Part shown: piece after piece, positions 45,200 to 54,493 of the stretch
Layout: each line of letters starts with the position of its first letter
How positions within the stretch are numbered: the stretch's first letter is position 1
Origin: Verrucomicrobiota bacterium
GTDB lineage: Bacteria > Verrucomicrobiota > Verrucomicrobiia > Verrucomicrobiales > DEV007
DNA length: 56,464 bases
Assembly: GCA_020630975.1 (NCBI GenBank)
Contig: JAHDID010000010.1
Coordinates: 1-56,464 of the forward strand
Reading direction: 5' to 3'
The notes under the pieces: generated by a model
What the model was told of the DNA's origin: nothing
What the model saw: only the letters and a program-made list of their open reading frames with translations
The model's database searches: none
Made by a program: the position numbers and the translations under genes

Positions 45200-45373
45200 A
45201 TGAAGGTCGTCAAACTCGTACTATTATTCCTGTTATTTTTAGGATCACTCTATTGTTGTTACCGTTTTGTCTCATCGTTCTGGTTGAGTTGGGGTATCAG
45301 GTCGCTATTGATCTTAGGATTTATTGCAATGGCGATCAAGTTGGTGGGGAAAAGACAGAGTTCCGTTAAATGA
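45200..45373 (+). CDS. 57-residue membrane protein
   Basis: A short gene starting at ATG 45200, which gives a protein with two hydrophobic helices (VKLVLLFLLFLGSLYCCY and SLLILGFIAMAIKLVG) and a basic tail (KRQSSVK). Its stop overlaps the next start as ATGA, the usual sign of coupled genes. It replaces an alternative reading in another frame that is less hydrophobic. Function unknown. Confidence 0.6.
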   Translation: MKVVKLVLLFLLFLGSLYCCYRFVSSFWLSWGIRSLLILGFIAMAIKLVGKRQSSVK

Positions 45374-45528
45374 AAGGCGTTCATCTCATTAATGCGTTCA
45401 TTGGTGTTTTTCTTGGGATAGCTGGTTTGCTCTGTGGTTATCGTATTGCTGCTGTTCTGATCATTGCCGGTATGTGGTCGGTTACCAACGCTTTGCTGGT
45501 TTCTCGAAGGGGGCGTGGAGAGCATTGA
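45370..45528 (+). CDS. 52-residue membrane protein
   Basis: The ATG lies in ATGA at the end of the preceding small gene. The protein is two helices (INAFIGVFLGIAGLLCGY, AAVLIIAGMWSVTNALLV) with a basic end (SRRGRGEH). The coupled overlap, hydrophobic pattern and positive-inside tail support coding. It could be a subunit with its neighbours or a small regulator. Confidence 0.55.
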   Translation: MKGVHLINAFIGVFLGIAGLLCGYRIAAVLIIAGMWSVTNALLVSRRGRGEH

Positions 45529-45647
45529 GCACACCTGACGTCTGGTGAGTTTTCGGTTCAGAGCTCAAAGTTGTCTCTGGAATATTGAAATTTAATTAAG
45601 TTTATAATTTTTATGGATTTATCCGAATTTTATGCGAGGGTGGATTT

Positions 45648-46025
45648 ATGAGATCAGCGATTGGAAATCGACACGTCAACCAGGTGCCCAAGCTTTACCT
45701 GATCGACGGGGGGGAACCGGTCCCTTACACCTTTACCCAGCAGGTGATCACGATCGGGCGTAGTCCTCGTAGTTTGATGAGACTCGATTCTGATACAGTG
45801 TCTTCTAATCACGCTGAGATCCACGTCTATGCGGATGGCTTCGTGCTGCATGATTTGGGCTCGACTAATGGCACTTGGGTGAATGGTGAGCGTATCAGCA
45901 GCTGCCTGATCCAAGATGGCGATTTTATCTGCCCTGGAGGTGAGCTGAATCTTCAATTCTGCATAGAGACCCATGTGGGCTCCACTGCCAGTAACGAGCA
46001 TGCCGAGATGGCTCTGGCTCGATAG
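45648..46025 (+). CDS. FHA-domain protein
   Basis: A 125-residue protein that is essentially one FHA domain: ITIGRSPRS, SSNHAEIHV and LGSTNGTWVNGERI are the phosphothreonine-binding motifs. It should bind phosphothreonine peptides, for example those made by the Ser/Thr kinase encoded at 52513-54453. It converges on the sigma-factor gene. Confidence 0.9.
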   Translation: MRSAIGNRHVNQVPKLYLIDGGEPVPYTFTQQVITIGRSPRSLMRLDSDTVSSNHAEIHVYADGFVLHDLGSTNGTWVNGERISSCLIQDGDFICPGGELNLQFCIETHVGSTASNEHAEMALAR

Positions 46026-46028
46026 TGG

Positions 46029-46742
46029 CTAGAATTGCTCCTGCAGTTGTTTGATCTCGCTTTTGACGAGCGCACCGATGCGGTGTTTGGCCAAGTAAAC
46101 TTGGGATGTGCTCACACCTAGGGCATCCTTCACTTGATCTACTGACCATCCCTTCACCACATAGGCGTCGAATATCTGGTATTGCTTGGGAGAGACATGC
46201 TGTCTCACCCTTTGGAGCGCTACCTCGGATAAGTTGGCTTTCCACTCGCTATCCCACATGCGCTCGAGGATCTGGCCAGCGGCCTCGTCTTCCAGTCTTT
46301 CGATGGTCGCGTCGCGCATTTCTTCGCCATCGTAGGCTGGAGTGCCTCCGGATTGAGCATTGGCTGCGGGGTTGCGCTGTTTTTTTCTGAATTGATCGGC
46401 GATCCGCCAGCGGGTGATGTTGAGCAGCCAGGTTTTGAATGAACCTTTGTCAGGATCGTATTTTTGGCCTTTCTGCCATTGCTTAGCCACAGAGAGCACA
46501 GTCTCCTGCACCACGTCGAATGCTTCATCTCTACCGAGGCCGGCTTTCACAGATACACTGTAGATCAGGCGCCAGTAAGTTTGGTAAAACTCGTCCCAGG
46601 TGCGTTGGTCCTCCCAGTCGGCGAGCTTCTCGATGAGACTCATGCGGGTAGCGGCAAAGCGGTCAGGCTCGTCGTTGGCAGAGTCGGCTTTATCGATGGA
46701 GTGGGACATATCAGTAGGGCGTCGGCGGATAGCAGTCGTCAT
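46029..46742 (-). CDS. RNA polymerase sigma factor, ECF-like
   Basis: A 237-residue sigma factor with region 2 (FYQTYWRLIYSVSVKAGLGRDEAFDVVQETVLSVAKQW, followed by GSFKTWLLNITRWRIADQFRKKQ) and a region 4 helix-turn-helix (VSPKQYQIFDAYVVKGWSVDQVKDALGVSTSQVYLAKHRIG). The linker is longer than in most ECF factors. No anti-sigma factor lies beside it. ATG at 46742 is the first ATG; ATG at 46709 or a TTG at 46793 are alternatives. It is convergent with the FHA gene. Confidence 0.88.
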   Translation of the reverse strand: MTTAIRRRPTDMSHSIDKADSANDEPDRFAATRMSLIEKLADWEDQRTWDEFYQTYWRLIYSVSVKAGLGRDEAFDVVQETVLSVAKQWQKGQKYDPDKGSFKTWLLNITRWRIADQFRKKQRNPAANAQSGGTPAYDGEEMRDATIERLEDEAAGQILERMWDSEWKANLSEVALQRVRQHVSPKQYQIFDAYVVKGWSVDQVKDALGVSTSQVYLAKHRIGALVKSEIKQLQEQF

Positions 46743-46803
46743 AGGCGTCTGCGTATACCGGTCTGACGGAGAGGATCTTTCAAGATCACTCAAAAAAATC
46801 GCC

Positions 46804-47658
46804 CTACACCACTTTTTTGCTCACAGATGGCCCTTCTGATTCATCCCGGTCGAAGTAGAGTCGGTAGCGACCGAGGCGTGACCGCAGTGTCAGATCGCCG
46901 CCGAATGCTTTCGATACAGAGGCGGAGCACAGAGCCTCTCGTTTTTCACCGCAGGCGACGGTCTGGCCATCGCGGAGGACCAGAGCATGAGATATCTCGG
47001 GGATGATCTCTTCGACATGGTGGGTGACCATGATCAGTGATTTGAAGGTGCCCTTTTGGGTGAGCGCCGAGATGAAGTTGAGGAAATTTTCGCGAGCTAC
47101 CGGATCTAGACCTGCACAGGGCTCGTCGAGGATCAGCACGTTTAGCTTGGGGGCCATGAGCGCTCTGCCGATGAGCAGGCGCTGTCTCTCTCCCTGCGAT
47201 AGAAAGGCCCATGGCTGATTGCGGATGCCCTCACAGTGGACTTGGCGCAGCACTTTTTCGGCAGACTTTTCATCAGCCTCTTCGGTGGCGGTGTCTTTTT
47301 GCCAGTAGTTCACCATCGAGTGGCGCCCGGCCATGATCACATCTATCGCGCGCTCAGTAGGATCGATCATCTCGGCAATACTGCTGCTGACAAAACCGAT
47401 AGCTTTGCGCCAGATATCCCACTCCTGCTCAGGGCTGTCGATAGCGGAGAAGCGACCAGGCATCTCGATATCGCCTGCGCTGGGTGTGAGGTAGCCCATG
47501 AGCACGCGCAGTAGAGAGGTCTTTCCAGAGCCGTTTCCGCCGAGTACGGCCCAGTTTTCGCCTTTGGCGACTGTCCAGTCGATGTTGTCTACGATGTTGC
47601 GATCATTCCGAGTGACGGAGATACCAGACATGCTGAAGACGTTGCTGTTTTTGGACAT
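46804..47658 (-). CDS. Single ABC-transporter ATP-binding protein
   Basis: The 284-residue protein has Walker A LGGNGSGKTSLL, signature LSQGERQRLLIGRAL, Walker B NVLILDEPCAGLDP and switch VTHHVEEI. It resembles the ModF/YlmA-type stand-alone ATPases; no permease is next to it. The ATG giving MSKNSN was chosen because the long upstream frame has no domain. Its role could be in transport with a distant permease or a non-transport task. Confidence 0.87.
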   Translation of the reverse strand: MSKNSNVFSMSGISVTRNDRNIVDNIDWTVAKGENWAVLGGNGSGKTSLLRVLMGYLTPSAGDIEMPGRFSAIDSPEQEWDIWRKAIGFVSSSIAEMIDPTERAIDVIMAGRHSMVNYWQKDTATEEADEKSAEKVLRQVHCEGIRNQPWAFLSQGERQRLLIGRALMAPKLNVLILDEPCAGLDPVARENFLNFISALTQKGTFKSLIMVTHHVEEIIPEISHALVLRDGQTVACGEKREALCSASVSKAFGGDLTLRSRLGRYRLYFDRDESEGPSVSKKVV

Positions 47659-47770
47659 AGGGATGGAGTGTTTTCGTGTGGGTTGATTGTGATTTCGGTG
47701 TGGAAAACACGGCCATTGATTGGCGGTGGAATCAAATTGAAAAAACTGTGATCGACTGGAGGCTCCAGAA

Positions 47771-48376
47771 ATGAAAACGCTGCTAGTCGTCGCCACTCAT
47801 AATACTCACAAGACCGATGAAATCCGTGAGATGGTCGGGTCCTCCTTTGAGAGTGTCGTGGATCTCACGGCGTATCCTGAGATCGAGCCTGCTGTCGAGG
47901 ATGGAGACACTTTTGAAGCAAACTCGGCAATCAAAGCTATGGCTGCAGCTGAGGCACTGCCTGATGCGTTTATCCTAGCGGATGACTCTGGTCTCGAGGT
48001 AGATGGGCTAGGTGGGGCGCCTGGAGTCTACTCTGCTCGCTATGCGGGAGAAGGTGCTAGCGATCAGGCAAATCGTGAAAAACTGATGAGTGCCCTTGGC
48101 GATGATCAGAATCGTAGTGCGAGATTTCGCTGTGTACTGACGGTGGTGAAAGGGGCTGAAAAGCTAGCTGTCTTCAGCGGTGCCTGCGAGGGTGGGATAG
48201 CAGATAGTGAGCAGGGAGATGGTGGTTTCGGCTATGATCCTATCTTTATCCCCGAGGGTTATGATCAGACATTTGGGCAATTGTCCACAGATACGAAGAA
48301 CCACCTGAGTCACCGTGCCGTGGCACTGCAGCAGTTTTCCTCTTGGCTGCACGAGGTTGCTGAAAACCTGGACTAG
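47771..48376 (+). CDS. rdgB: XTP/dITP diphosphatase (RdgB/HAM1)
   Basis: The 201-residue housecleaning pyrophosphatase removes non-canonical purine triphosphates. Motifs VATHNTHKTDEIREM, ADDSGLEVDGLGGAPGVYSARY, GFGYDPIFIPEGY and KNHLSHRA are all present. It is divergent from the ABC ATPase gene and converges on the large repeat protein. Confidence 0.95.
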   Translation: MKTLLVVATHNTHKTDEIREMVGSSFESVVDLTAYPEIEPAVEDGDTFEANSAIKAMAAAEALPDAFILADDSGLEVDGLGGAPGVYSARYAGEGASDQANREKLMSALGDDQNRSARFRCVLTVVKGAEKLAVFSGACEGGIADSEQGDGGFGYDPIFIPEGYDQTFGQLSTDTKNHLSHRAVALQQFSSWLHEVAENLD

Positions 48377-48380
48377 TTGC

Positions 48381-51300
48381 CTAGTTGAGGCAAATACCCT
48401 TGCGTGTGCACCAGCCGATAGCTTCTTTGTTATCGGCGAGGGCGGCTTTTTTGTACCAGGCGATTGCTTTGCATGGGTCTTTGCAGCGGCCTAGTCCGTG
48501 CTCGTAGCCTCTTGCTGCTTCGAGCATACATTCTGCGCAGCCGGCTTTAGCCCCGTCTTCGAATACATTGGCTGCGGCCTTAGAATCTGTTGGTACGCCT
48601 TTGCCAAAAGCATAGATGCTAGCCAGTGGGTAGTGCGCAGGGATATAGGCTAGTTCCACGGCTGCTTCATAGAGTTCGATCGCTCTTTCATATTGCGGTT
48701 CACCCGCCCAGCCTTCGAGGTGGCATGTGGCTAGCAGGACCATAGCTCTGGGATCGCCCATCTCTGTAGCTCGCTCTAGCATTTGCATACCACGAGGGAT
48801 GTCTTTGGGGACACCTTTGCCTAGCAGGTATCTTTCGCCTCCGAGGTAGAGCATCGATACGTCGCTTTGGTCGATGGCTTCTCTGAGTTTCAGAAAGCTA
48901 GCCCGCTTTTCAGATTCGCTAATATCAGCGGCAGACAGGATGAGTTCGGCTTCGTGCCTGATGATAGCGAGTGATCGTTCGATCGGGCCCAGTGGCGGTG
49001 GCTCGATCGGGACGGCTGTCACTAGTAGTGGATCATCGGTTTCTGAATTTTCAGATACTGAGGCTTCTTTCTTTTGGGGCGGTTTACTGGTATTTGCCAG
49101 AGTAGGCTGGGACAGCTCGGGTAGGACTTTGGCAGCAGGTATGCCAGCCATGTTCGAGAGAGAGCCTTCTTTGACAGATGGCGAGAATGTCAGCCCCTGG
49201 TCGAGGGTGAGTTTATCGGCGGGAGGCGTATTTGGCTTGCTTTGATCCACTCGAAAATCTGTGTAGTCGATTTCTTTTAGATCAGTGTGTTTGTTTGAGA
49301 TAGCAGTGGTATATGTCCGAGTTTTATCGAGTAGAAATCTGATAATAGGCGCAGTCGGATCGATAGGGTTTCTAGGGCCATCGGGAAATTGATCGATAGA
49401 AGGACTAAATGCTAGTTTCTCGTCCCATTTTAGTTTTTCGTCACTGGGTGCAGATGGGTGGTTGGGGTTCTGTTCTGGGGTTGTGTGGTGGGTATTTATT
49501 TGTACCACATCAGTAGGGATATCCGTAGGTGGATTTAGTGCAGGGCTGGCAGGTGAGGTATCACCATTGTCGTTTTCAATACCGTTATTTCTGTAGTGCT
49601 CGAAATAGTCGTGGTGCAGGCTCGTTTCACTCGGTTGAGGTGCGGGTGAAAGGATTTCGGGAGGATCGGGTCTGAGCATTTCTACGGCAGCGATGTCCTC
49701 TACACTTTCTCGAGCTTCCGCTGAGGGAGGTGACATCACCGGTGGGACTACAGCGCTCGATATCGTCTCAACTACGGTATCGGGCGAGGTCTGGTCTGTT
49801 ATTTCAGAGATGCTCTGCTCCACCTTGCGAGACCACAGGCTGTCTGATTGTCTGAATAGAATCAACAAGCCAATCAAACCAACAAAAGCTGCGGCGAATC
49901 CTATGCAGCCTTTATTTACGGCAAAAGCTACTGCCTTCTTTTCCTCTTTTTCCTCGGTCTTTTCAGGAGTAGTAGCTTCTTTGTCTGTAGTGGCTGGGGC
50001 AGTAGGTGCTATCAGTTTGAGATCGGTCTCTGTGGATTTCTGAGTAGTGGCTGCCTGCGGTTTAGTTCTTTTATCCTTGTTGGGACTAGGCTTGGGAATG
50101 ACCGCTTTCTCTGCTCCCTTCGACTTATCTTTTGCAGAGGTGTTTTCCTCTTTCGTTAAATCTTGGCTCGAAATGATCGATTTCTTGGCTACTTCAGGCT
50201 TGGTTTTTTGAGATTTTTTATCGCCTTTGACTGGCGGGACATTTTTATCGTCGTTGAATTTAGTTCGATCTTCAGTGGAAAGGATTGCCTTTTGGGTAGT
50301 TTTCGGTTTCGCGGGTTCAGGCTTTTTGTCGGTTTCCTTAGTCGAGGCACGTTTGATTTGCTCTAGGTCGCTAGGCTTGGTTCGGTCTTGGCTAGAGATG
50401 ATGGCCTTTTTTGTGGCGCTAGGCTTCGGTCTGTCGTTTTCTTTCGCCGTAGCACGTTTGATTTGCTCCAGGTCGCTGGGCTTGGTTCGGTCCTGGCTGG
50501 AGATGATGGCCTTTTTTGTGGTGCTAGGTTTTGGTGTATCTGCCTTTTGATCGCTTTCTTTTACAGATTTGGCTTTCTTAGTTGGCTCTAAGTCATCGGG
50601 CTTGGCTGTATTTTCGGTTTCCTTGGCAGAGGCGCGTTTGATTTGTTCTAGGTCGCTGGGCTTGGTTCGGTCCTGGCTGGAGATGATGGCCTTTTTTGTG
50701 GTGCTAGGTTTTGGTGTATCTGCCTTTTGATCGCTTTCTTTTACAGATTTGGCTTTCTTAGTTGGCTCTAAGTCATCGGGCTTGGCTGTATTTTCGGTTT
50801 CCTTGGCAGAGGCGCGTTTGATTTGTTCTAGGTCGCTGGGCTTGGTGCGGTCTTGGCTGGAGATGATGGCCTTCTTTGTGGCGCTAGTTTTTGGTGTATC
50901 CGCCTTTTGGTCGCTTTCTTTTGCTGGTTCAGTTTTCTTGGGTTGCTCCAAGTCATTAGGCTCGGTCGGACTTTGGTTCGAACTATCTTGTTTATTGTCG
51001 TTCTCTTTGGCTGATGCGAGTTTGATTTGCTCTAGATCGCTAGGTTTGGTGCGGTCTTGGCTAGAGATGATCGCTTTTTTGGTAGCACTGGGCCTAGGTA
51101 CTGGGCTCGTTTCAGAGGGTACTTTGTTGGTTTGAGCAGTGTCTGGAGAGTCAGGGCGGTCGAAGTTTGCGAGAATCGCTTTCTTGGTAGCGTTAGATCT
51201 CGCTTTTTTGCTTTCTAAAGAGGGTTCTTCGTCAGTTGTATTTCCCTTTTCGCTGGCTGCGGATGTTGTTTGTTCGAAGTTTGAAAGAATTGCTTTTTTA

Positions 51301-52391
51301 GTTTGTGCCGACTTCGTGGTAGCAGCGTCTTGAGTGGATGCGTTCTCAGTCGTATCTGCAGTCTCAAGATTTTGACTTTTGTTTCGGTCGAATTTTGGTA
51401 AGAGAGATTTTCGTTGAGATTTTGTCTCTGACTCGGGTTGGGCGGATTCTTTGGATTCGGTTTCTACTGTTTCGTTTTTATTTGATTTATTCCGATCAAA
51501 TCTGGAAAGGATTGCCTTTTTGGTGGCTTTCGATTTGGCCCTTTTGGCTTCATCTGTAGCAGAAGTGTAGAGGTCCTCGATAGAGCCTGCGTGTAGCTGA
51601 TTTACGTTGTATTCCTCTGGAGATAGGGTTTGTAAAAATGGTTTGGGCAGTCTGTCGTCTTTCCAGTACCGCCTTTTTGTTTTGTTGTTTTTGGCGAAGT
51701 CCGCCAATAGCAATTGAACTGAGCCTAGGGTCTGAATCGAGGGCTCGATTGTCTTTAGCATCGCCTGATAGGCGGTGTCGTCGTGCGATGGGCCTGTGAG
51801 AGTGAGTAGAAGCTCGGGGATAGCCGAGATATTTCCGGCCTCTGCTTCAGCATCCCATACTGGTGCGATTTCTCCGAAGATTAGTTTGGGTTTGGGATCC
51901 GAAGTGAGCCAGAGGGAGCGATGCGAAAATACGTAACGGGTCGGTGGAATCAGAGTCTGGTCGTTCAGGTTTTCCAGCCATTCTGCGACGAGTTGGCAAG
52001 CGATACCCGGAGGTAAGCCTTGGTTATCCTGCTGGATCAAGTATTGATTGATGGGCACGCCCTCTGGAAAGGCACTCACGTAATAGTCGATCTCGTCTTC
52101 TGCGCCGACGGCTTGGATATCTGGAAAGAGGGAAGAGAGGTTCGATTCGGTTTTTGCGGCTTCTTTGAGCAGCAGATTCCAGACAGTGGGTAAGATCTCT
52201 CTGCGATCGAAGTTGTTGGGGTCGAGGACCCTGATTTGGCGGTAAACGCCTGTCTTTGTGTCGAGAACGACGAAGCCGAGCATCCAGTCGCCACTTGATA
52301 TCTTCACTAATTCACCCGTGTATTTGCGGGCGAATCGAAAGTTTCCGATCTCCAGATCTTCGTTGTCTAGTTGTGACGAATTCCCATCCAT
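48381..52391 (-). CDS. Kinase-like/low-complexity/Sel1-repeat membrane protein (1336 residues)
   Basis: The protein starts after an AAGGAGT ribosome site. Residues 1-270 resemble a protein-kinase-like fold without the HRD and DFG catalytic residues, hence a possible pseudokinase. Residues 290-800 are low complexity and Lys/Ser-rich with repeated TKKAIISSQDRTKPSDLEQIK units (at least five). One transmembrane helix follows at about 825-845 (GFAAAFVGLIGLLILF), and the C-terminal 150 residues are Sel1 repeats (YLLGKGVPKDIPRGMQMLERA, LYEAAVELAYIPAHYPLA). The Sel1 end is probably on one side of the membrane and the kinase-like part on the other. It follows the real Ser/Thr kinase on the same strand and may be its substrate or partner. 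Confidence 0.75.
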   Translation of the reverse strand: MDGNSSQLDNEDLEIGNFRFARKYTGELVKISSGDWMLGFVVLDTKTGVYRQIRVLDPNNFDRREILPTVWNLLLKEAAKTESNLSSLFPDIQAVGAEDEIDYYVSAFPEGVPINQYLIQQDNQGLPPGIACQLVAEWLENLNDQTLIPPTRYVFSHRSLWLTSDPKPKLIFGEIAPVWDAEAEAGNISAIPELLLTLTGPSHDDTAYQAMLKTIEPSIQTLGSVQLLLADFAKNNKTKRRYWKDDRLPKPFLQTLSPEEYNVNQLHAGSIEDLYTSATDEAKRAKSKATKKAILSRFDRNKSNKNETVETESKESAQPESETKSQRKSLLPKFDRNKSQNLETADTTENASTQDAATTKSAQTKKAILSNFEQTTSAASEKGNTTDEEPSLESKKARSNATKKAILANFDRPDSPDTAQTNKVPSETSPVPRPSATKKAIISSQDRTKPSDLEQIKLASAKENDNKQDSSNQSPTEPNDLEQPKKTEPAKESDQKADTPKTSATKKAIISSQDRTKPSDLEQIKRASAKETENTAKPDDLEPTKKAKSVKESDQKADTPKPSTTKKAIISSQDRTKPSDLEQIKRASAKETENTAKPDDLEPTKKAKSVKESDQKADTPKPSTTKKAIISSQDRTKPSDLEQIKRATAKENDRPKPSATKKAIISSQDRTKPSDLEQIKRASTKETDKKPEPAKPKTTQKAILSTEDRTKFNDDKNVPPVKGDKKSQKTKPEVAKKSIISSQDLTKEENTSAKDKSKGAEKAVIPKPSPNKDKRTKPQAATTQKSTETDLKLIAPTAPATTDKEATTPEKTEEKEEKKAVAFAVNKGCIGFAAAFVGLIGLLILFRQSDSLWSRKVEQSISEITDQTSPDTVVETISSAVVPPVMSPPSAEARESVEDIAAVEMLRPDPPEILSPAPQPSETSLHHDYFEHYRNNGIENDNGDTSPASPALNPPTDIPTDVVQINTHHTTPEQNPNHPSAPSDEKLKWDEKLAFSPSIDQFPDGPRNPIDPTAPIIRFLLDKTRTYTTAISNKHTDLKEIDYTDFRVDQSKPNTPPADKLTLDQGLTFSPSVKEGSLSNMAGIPAAKVLPELSQPTLANTSKPPQKKEASVSENSETDDPLLVTAVPIEPPPLGPIERSLAIIRHEAELILSAADISESEKRASFLKLREAIDQSDVSMLYLGGERYLLGKGVPKDIPRGMQMLERATEMGDPRAMVLLATCHLEGWAGEPQYERAIELYEAAVELAYIPAHYPLASIYAFGKGVPTDSKAAANVFEDGAKAGCAECMLEAARGYEHGLGRCKDPCKAIAWYKKAALADNKEAIGWCTRKGICLN
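50461..50820. repeat. 180-bp tandem duplication in the repeat protein gene
   Basis: The blocks 50461-50640 and 50641-50820 are nearly identical; from 50470 to 50640 and 50650 to 50820 they match base for base. The copy encodes a 60-residue duplicate. Perfect identity points to a recent duplication or gene conversion. Confidence 0.9.
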
Positions 52392-52512
52392 GATGATATA
52401 ACTCCTTGTAAATGAGGAGTGAATGTTGGGAATTTTAAATAATTATAAAATATTTTAAAATCTTTGTCAAACTTAACTAAACGTTACTTTCGACAAGTGC
52501 CGCTTTTTTGGC

Positions 52513-54453
52513 TTACTTGAGCGCACCACTGAGCAGACGTTTGCTCAGTTCTTGTTTTTCACCGGGTGTGAGTAAGCACCGGTGGATGGATAGAGCGGGA
52601 ATCTCGACCTCTGGTGGAGAAGTGTGGTCTGAGTCGTATGAGAGGTGGCCGATTTTATAGCTAGTCAGGGTGGTTGGGGTAGGATCAGCTTGTAGCTTCA
52701 GCAGTGGGCCGAGTTCTGGGGCATCAAGCTCCGGTGAAAATCGTTCGAGCTTTAAGGTATTGGCAGCGCCATTATACTCTACTATGGCGACTTGATAGCC
52801 GCTTGCTGTCTCTTCAGCAGAGGTAAGCTCGGTACGAGAGTTTTTTGCAAAAGCGCTAGATAGGCGCCACCCATTAGAGAGGGTGGTGGCATCAATGGCG
52901 GTGGGTTGATTATCTAGATTCACTTGGAGCAGTGTGGCGTTGGTGTCTTTGGGCACTCGATAGACGAGGGCAAAGGTGAAGTGCTTTGATAAGATTGTTC
53001 GATTTTTGAAAGCTCGGCTGGGAGGTAGGAGCTGCTGCTGCGGGCTAAACAAGATAGTGAGTTGCCCAGATTCGTTGGGCTGGACGACAGGGGCGTGGCT
53101 GAGTTCGTCGGGTGATCTCAGTAGGTGAAATGGATCTGCAGATGGGGCGATGTTTTCGAGAGCTCCGAGTATAGCGCCTCCGTTTTTTGGGTCGCCGCTG
53201 CGGGGCTGCATTGGGCCTTGGACCGAATAGTAGCTGACTAGAGCGTCTTCCCTAGGTAGTCTGGGTAGGTCTAACGCTGTGTGTCTCTGGTTTTCGTAGA
53301 TGAGATTCGCAGGTGCTTCGATGCTGGCTCGATCGAGATCTTTTTGCCTAGGAGCCGAGGGCCATAGTCGGCCTGCGACGATCGCGATGCCGATGAGGCC
53401 TAATATCAGCCAGAGGCGTTTTTTGCCTTTGTTAGGATTTTTCGGTTTGGAAATGCTCGCTGTCGGCAAGGGCGCTGTGGCAGTGTCGTCTGCAGAAGGG
53501 CTGGGGGTAGCGATGATCTGCGCAGTATAGTGCAGTTCCCGTTCGATGTTTGTGGGCTGAGCACTCTCCGCTACTGGAACAACCGGCTCGCCGGTTGAAA
53601 TATTTACGTTTTGATCTTTCCCTAGATTGTTTCGGACGGCCTGTAGTCCCTCCAAAGCCTCGAGCGAGGAGTTGGGTCTCTCCTCTGGGTGGGGTGACAG
53701 TAACCACATGACCCAACTGCAAGCGGCAGGATCTAGATCTGGACGTAGATTTTTAAGTGGTTCTACCTTGCCTTTGATGTGGTTATTGATTGTCTCTGAG
53801 ACATTTCCACCAGCGAAAGGTGGCTTTTGGGTAAGGGCGAAATAGAGCACACAGCCCAGTGAGTAGAGATCTGTTCGCTGGTCGAGTGGCTGAAGTTCTA
53901 GCTGCTCGGGAGCAATGTAGTCGATCGATCCAAGGAAAGAGCCCTTCTGGTCGAGTGTTTGTTTGCGCGGTTTTTGGGTGAATTTGGATAATCCGAAGTC
54001 GAGGATTTTGATCTGGAATTTACCTGATGGCAGCCAACTCAGCATGATGTTGGCAGGCTTGATATCACGGTGGATGATGTCGACTTCGTGAGCTGCTGCG
54101 AGGGCATCTAGGATCTGCTCGGCGACCTCGAAAAAGTCGTACTCTGAGAGCGCGGCGTCTTGGACGATTTCTTTAATCGTATCGCCATCGATCAATTCGC
54201 AGACCACGTAGGGCCCCTGATCATCTTCACTGAACTCGTGAATAGTGACGATGTTAGGGTGGGATAGAGCAGCTAGAGCTTTGGCCTCCTGTTTGAGGGA
54301 ATCCGCTGAGACGGCTTCGTTGAGATTGGTTTTATCGAGAGGAAGTAGGCGTTTGATCGCTACCACCCTACCGAGATGATGGTCGTAAGCGTGGTAGATC
54401 GCGCCTATGCCACCTCGACCTAGTCTGCCTTTTACCTCGTATCGATCAGACAT
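52513..54453 (-). CDS. Transmembrane Ser/Thr protein kinase (PknB-like)
   Basis: The 646-residue protein has a cytoplasmic kinase domain (about 5-275): glycine loop GRLGRGGIGAIY, ATP Lys34, HRD with Asp130 in IIHRDIKPANI, DFG at 152-154 and the APE motif as IAPEQLE. A linker leads to one membrane helix near 348-365 (LWLILGLIGIAIVAGRLW), then an external beta-rich domain with a concanavalin-like look (FTFALVYRVPKDTNATLLQV). It should phosphorylate Ser/Thr residues of partners, such as those read by the FHA protein. Kinase plus adjacent kinase-like protein plus FHA protein suggests a local signalling set. Confidence 0.92.
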   Translation of the reverse strand: MSDRYEVKGRLGRGGIGAIYHAYDHHLGRVVAIKRLLPLDKTNLNEAVSADSLKQEAKALAALSHPNIVTIHEFSEDDQGPYVVCELIDGDTIKEIVQDAALSEYDFFEVAEQILDALAAAHEVDIIHRDIKPANIMLSWLPSGKFQIKILDFGLSKFTQKPRKQTLDQKGSFLGSIDYIAPEQLELQPLDQRTDLYSLGCVLYFALTQKPPFAGGNVSETINNHIKGKVEPLKNLRPDLDPAACSWVMWLLSPHPEERPNSSLEALEGLQAVRNNLGKDQNVNISTGEPVVPVAESAQPTNIERELHYTAQIIATPSPSADDTATAPLPTASISKPKNPNKGKKRLWLILGLIGIAIVAGRLWPSAPRQKDLDRASIEAPANLIYENQRHTALDLPRLPREDALVSYYSVQGPMQPRSGDPKNGGAILGALENIAPSADPFHLLRSPDELSHAPVVQPNESGQLTILFSPQQQLLPPSRAFKNRTILSKHFTFALVYRVPKDTNATLLQVNLDNQPTAIDATTLSNGWRLSSAFAKNSRTELTSAEETASGYQVAIVEYNGAANTLKLERFSPELDAPELGPLLKLQADPTPTTLTSYKIGHLSYDSDHTSPPEVEIPALSIHRCLLTPGEKQELSKRLLSGALK

Positions 54454-54493
54454 TGGGATCTAGCCAGTCTTCGAGCCAGATGGGTTTTGTTGA

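Noticed and set aside
45121-45369. 82-codon reading in another frame
   Set aside because: It overlaps the preceding gene and lacks the coupled ATGA overlap; the frame starting at 45200 gives a cleaner two-helix protein.
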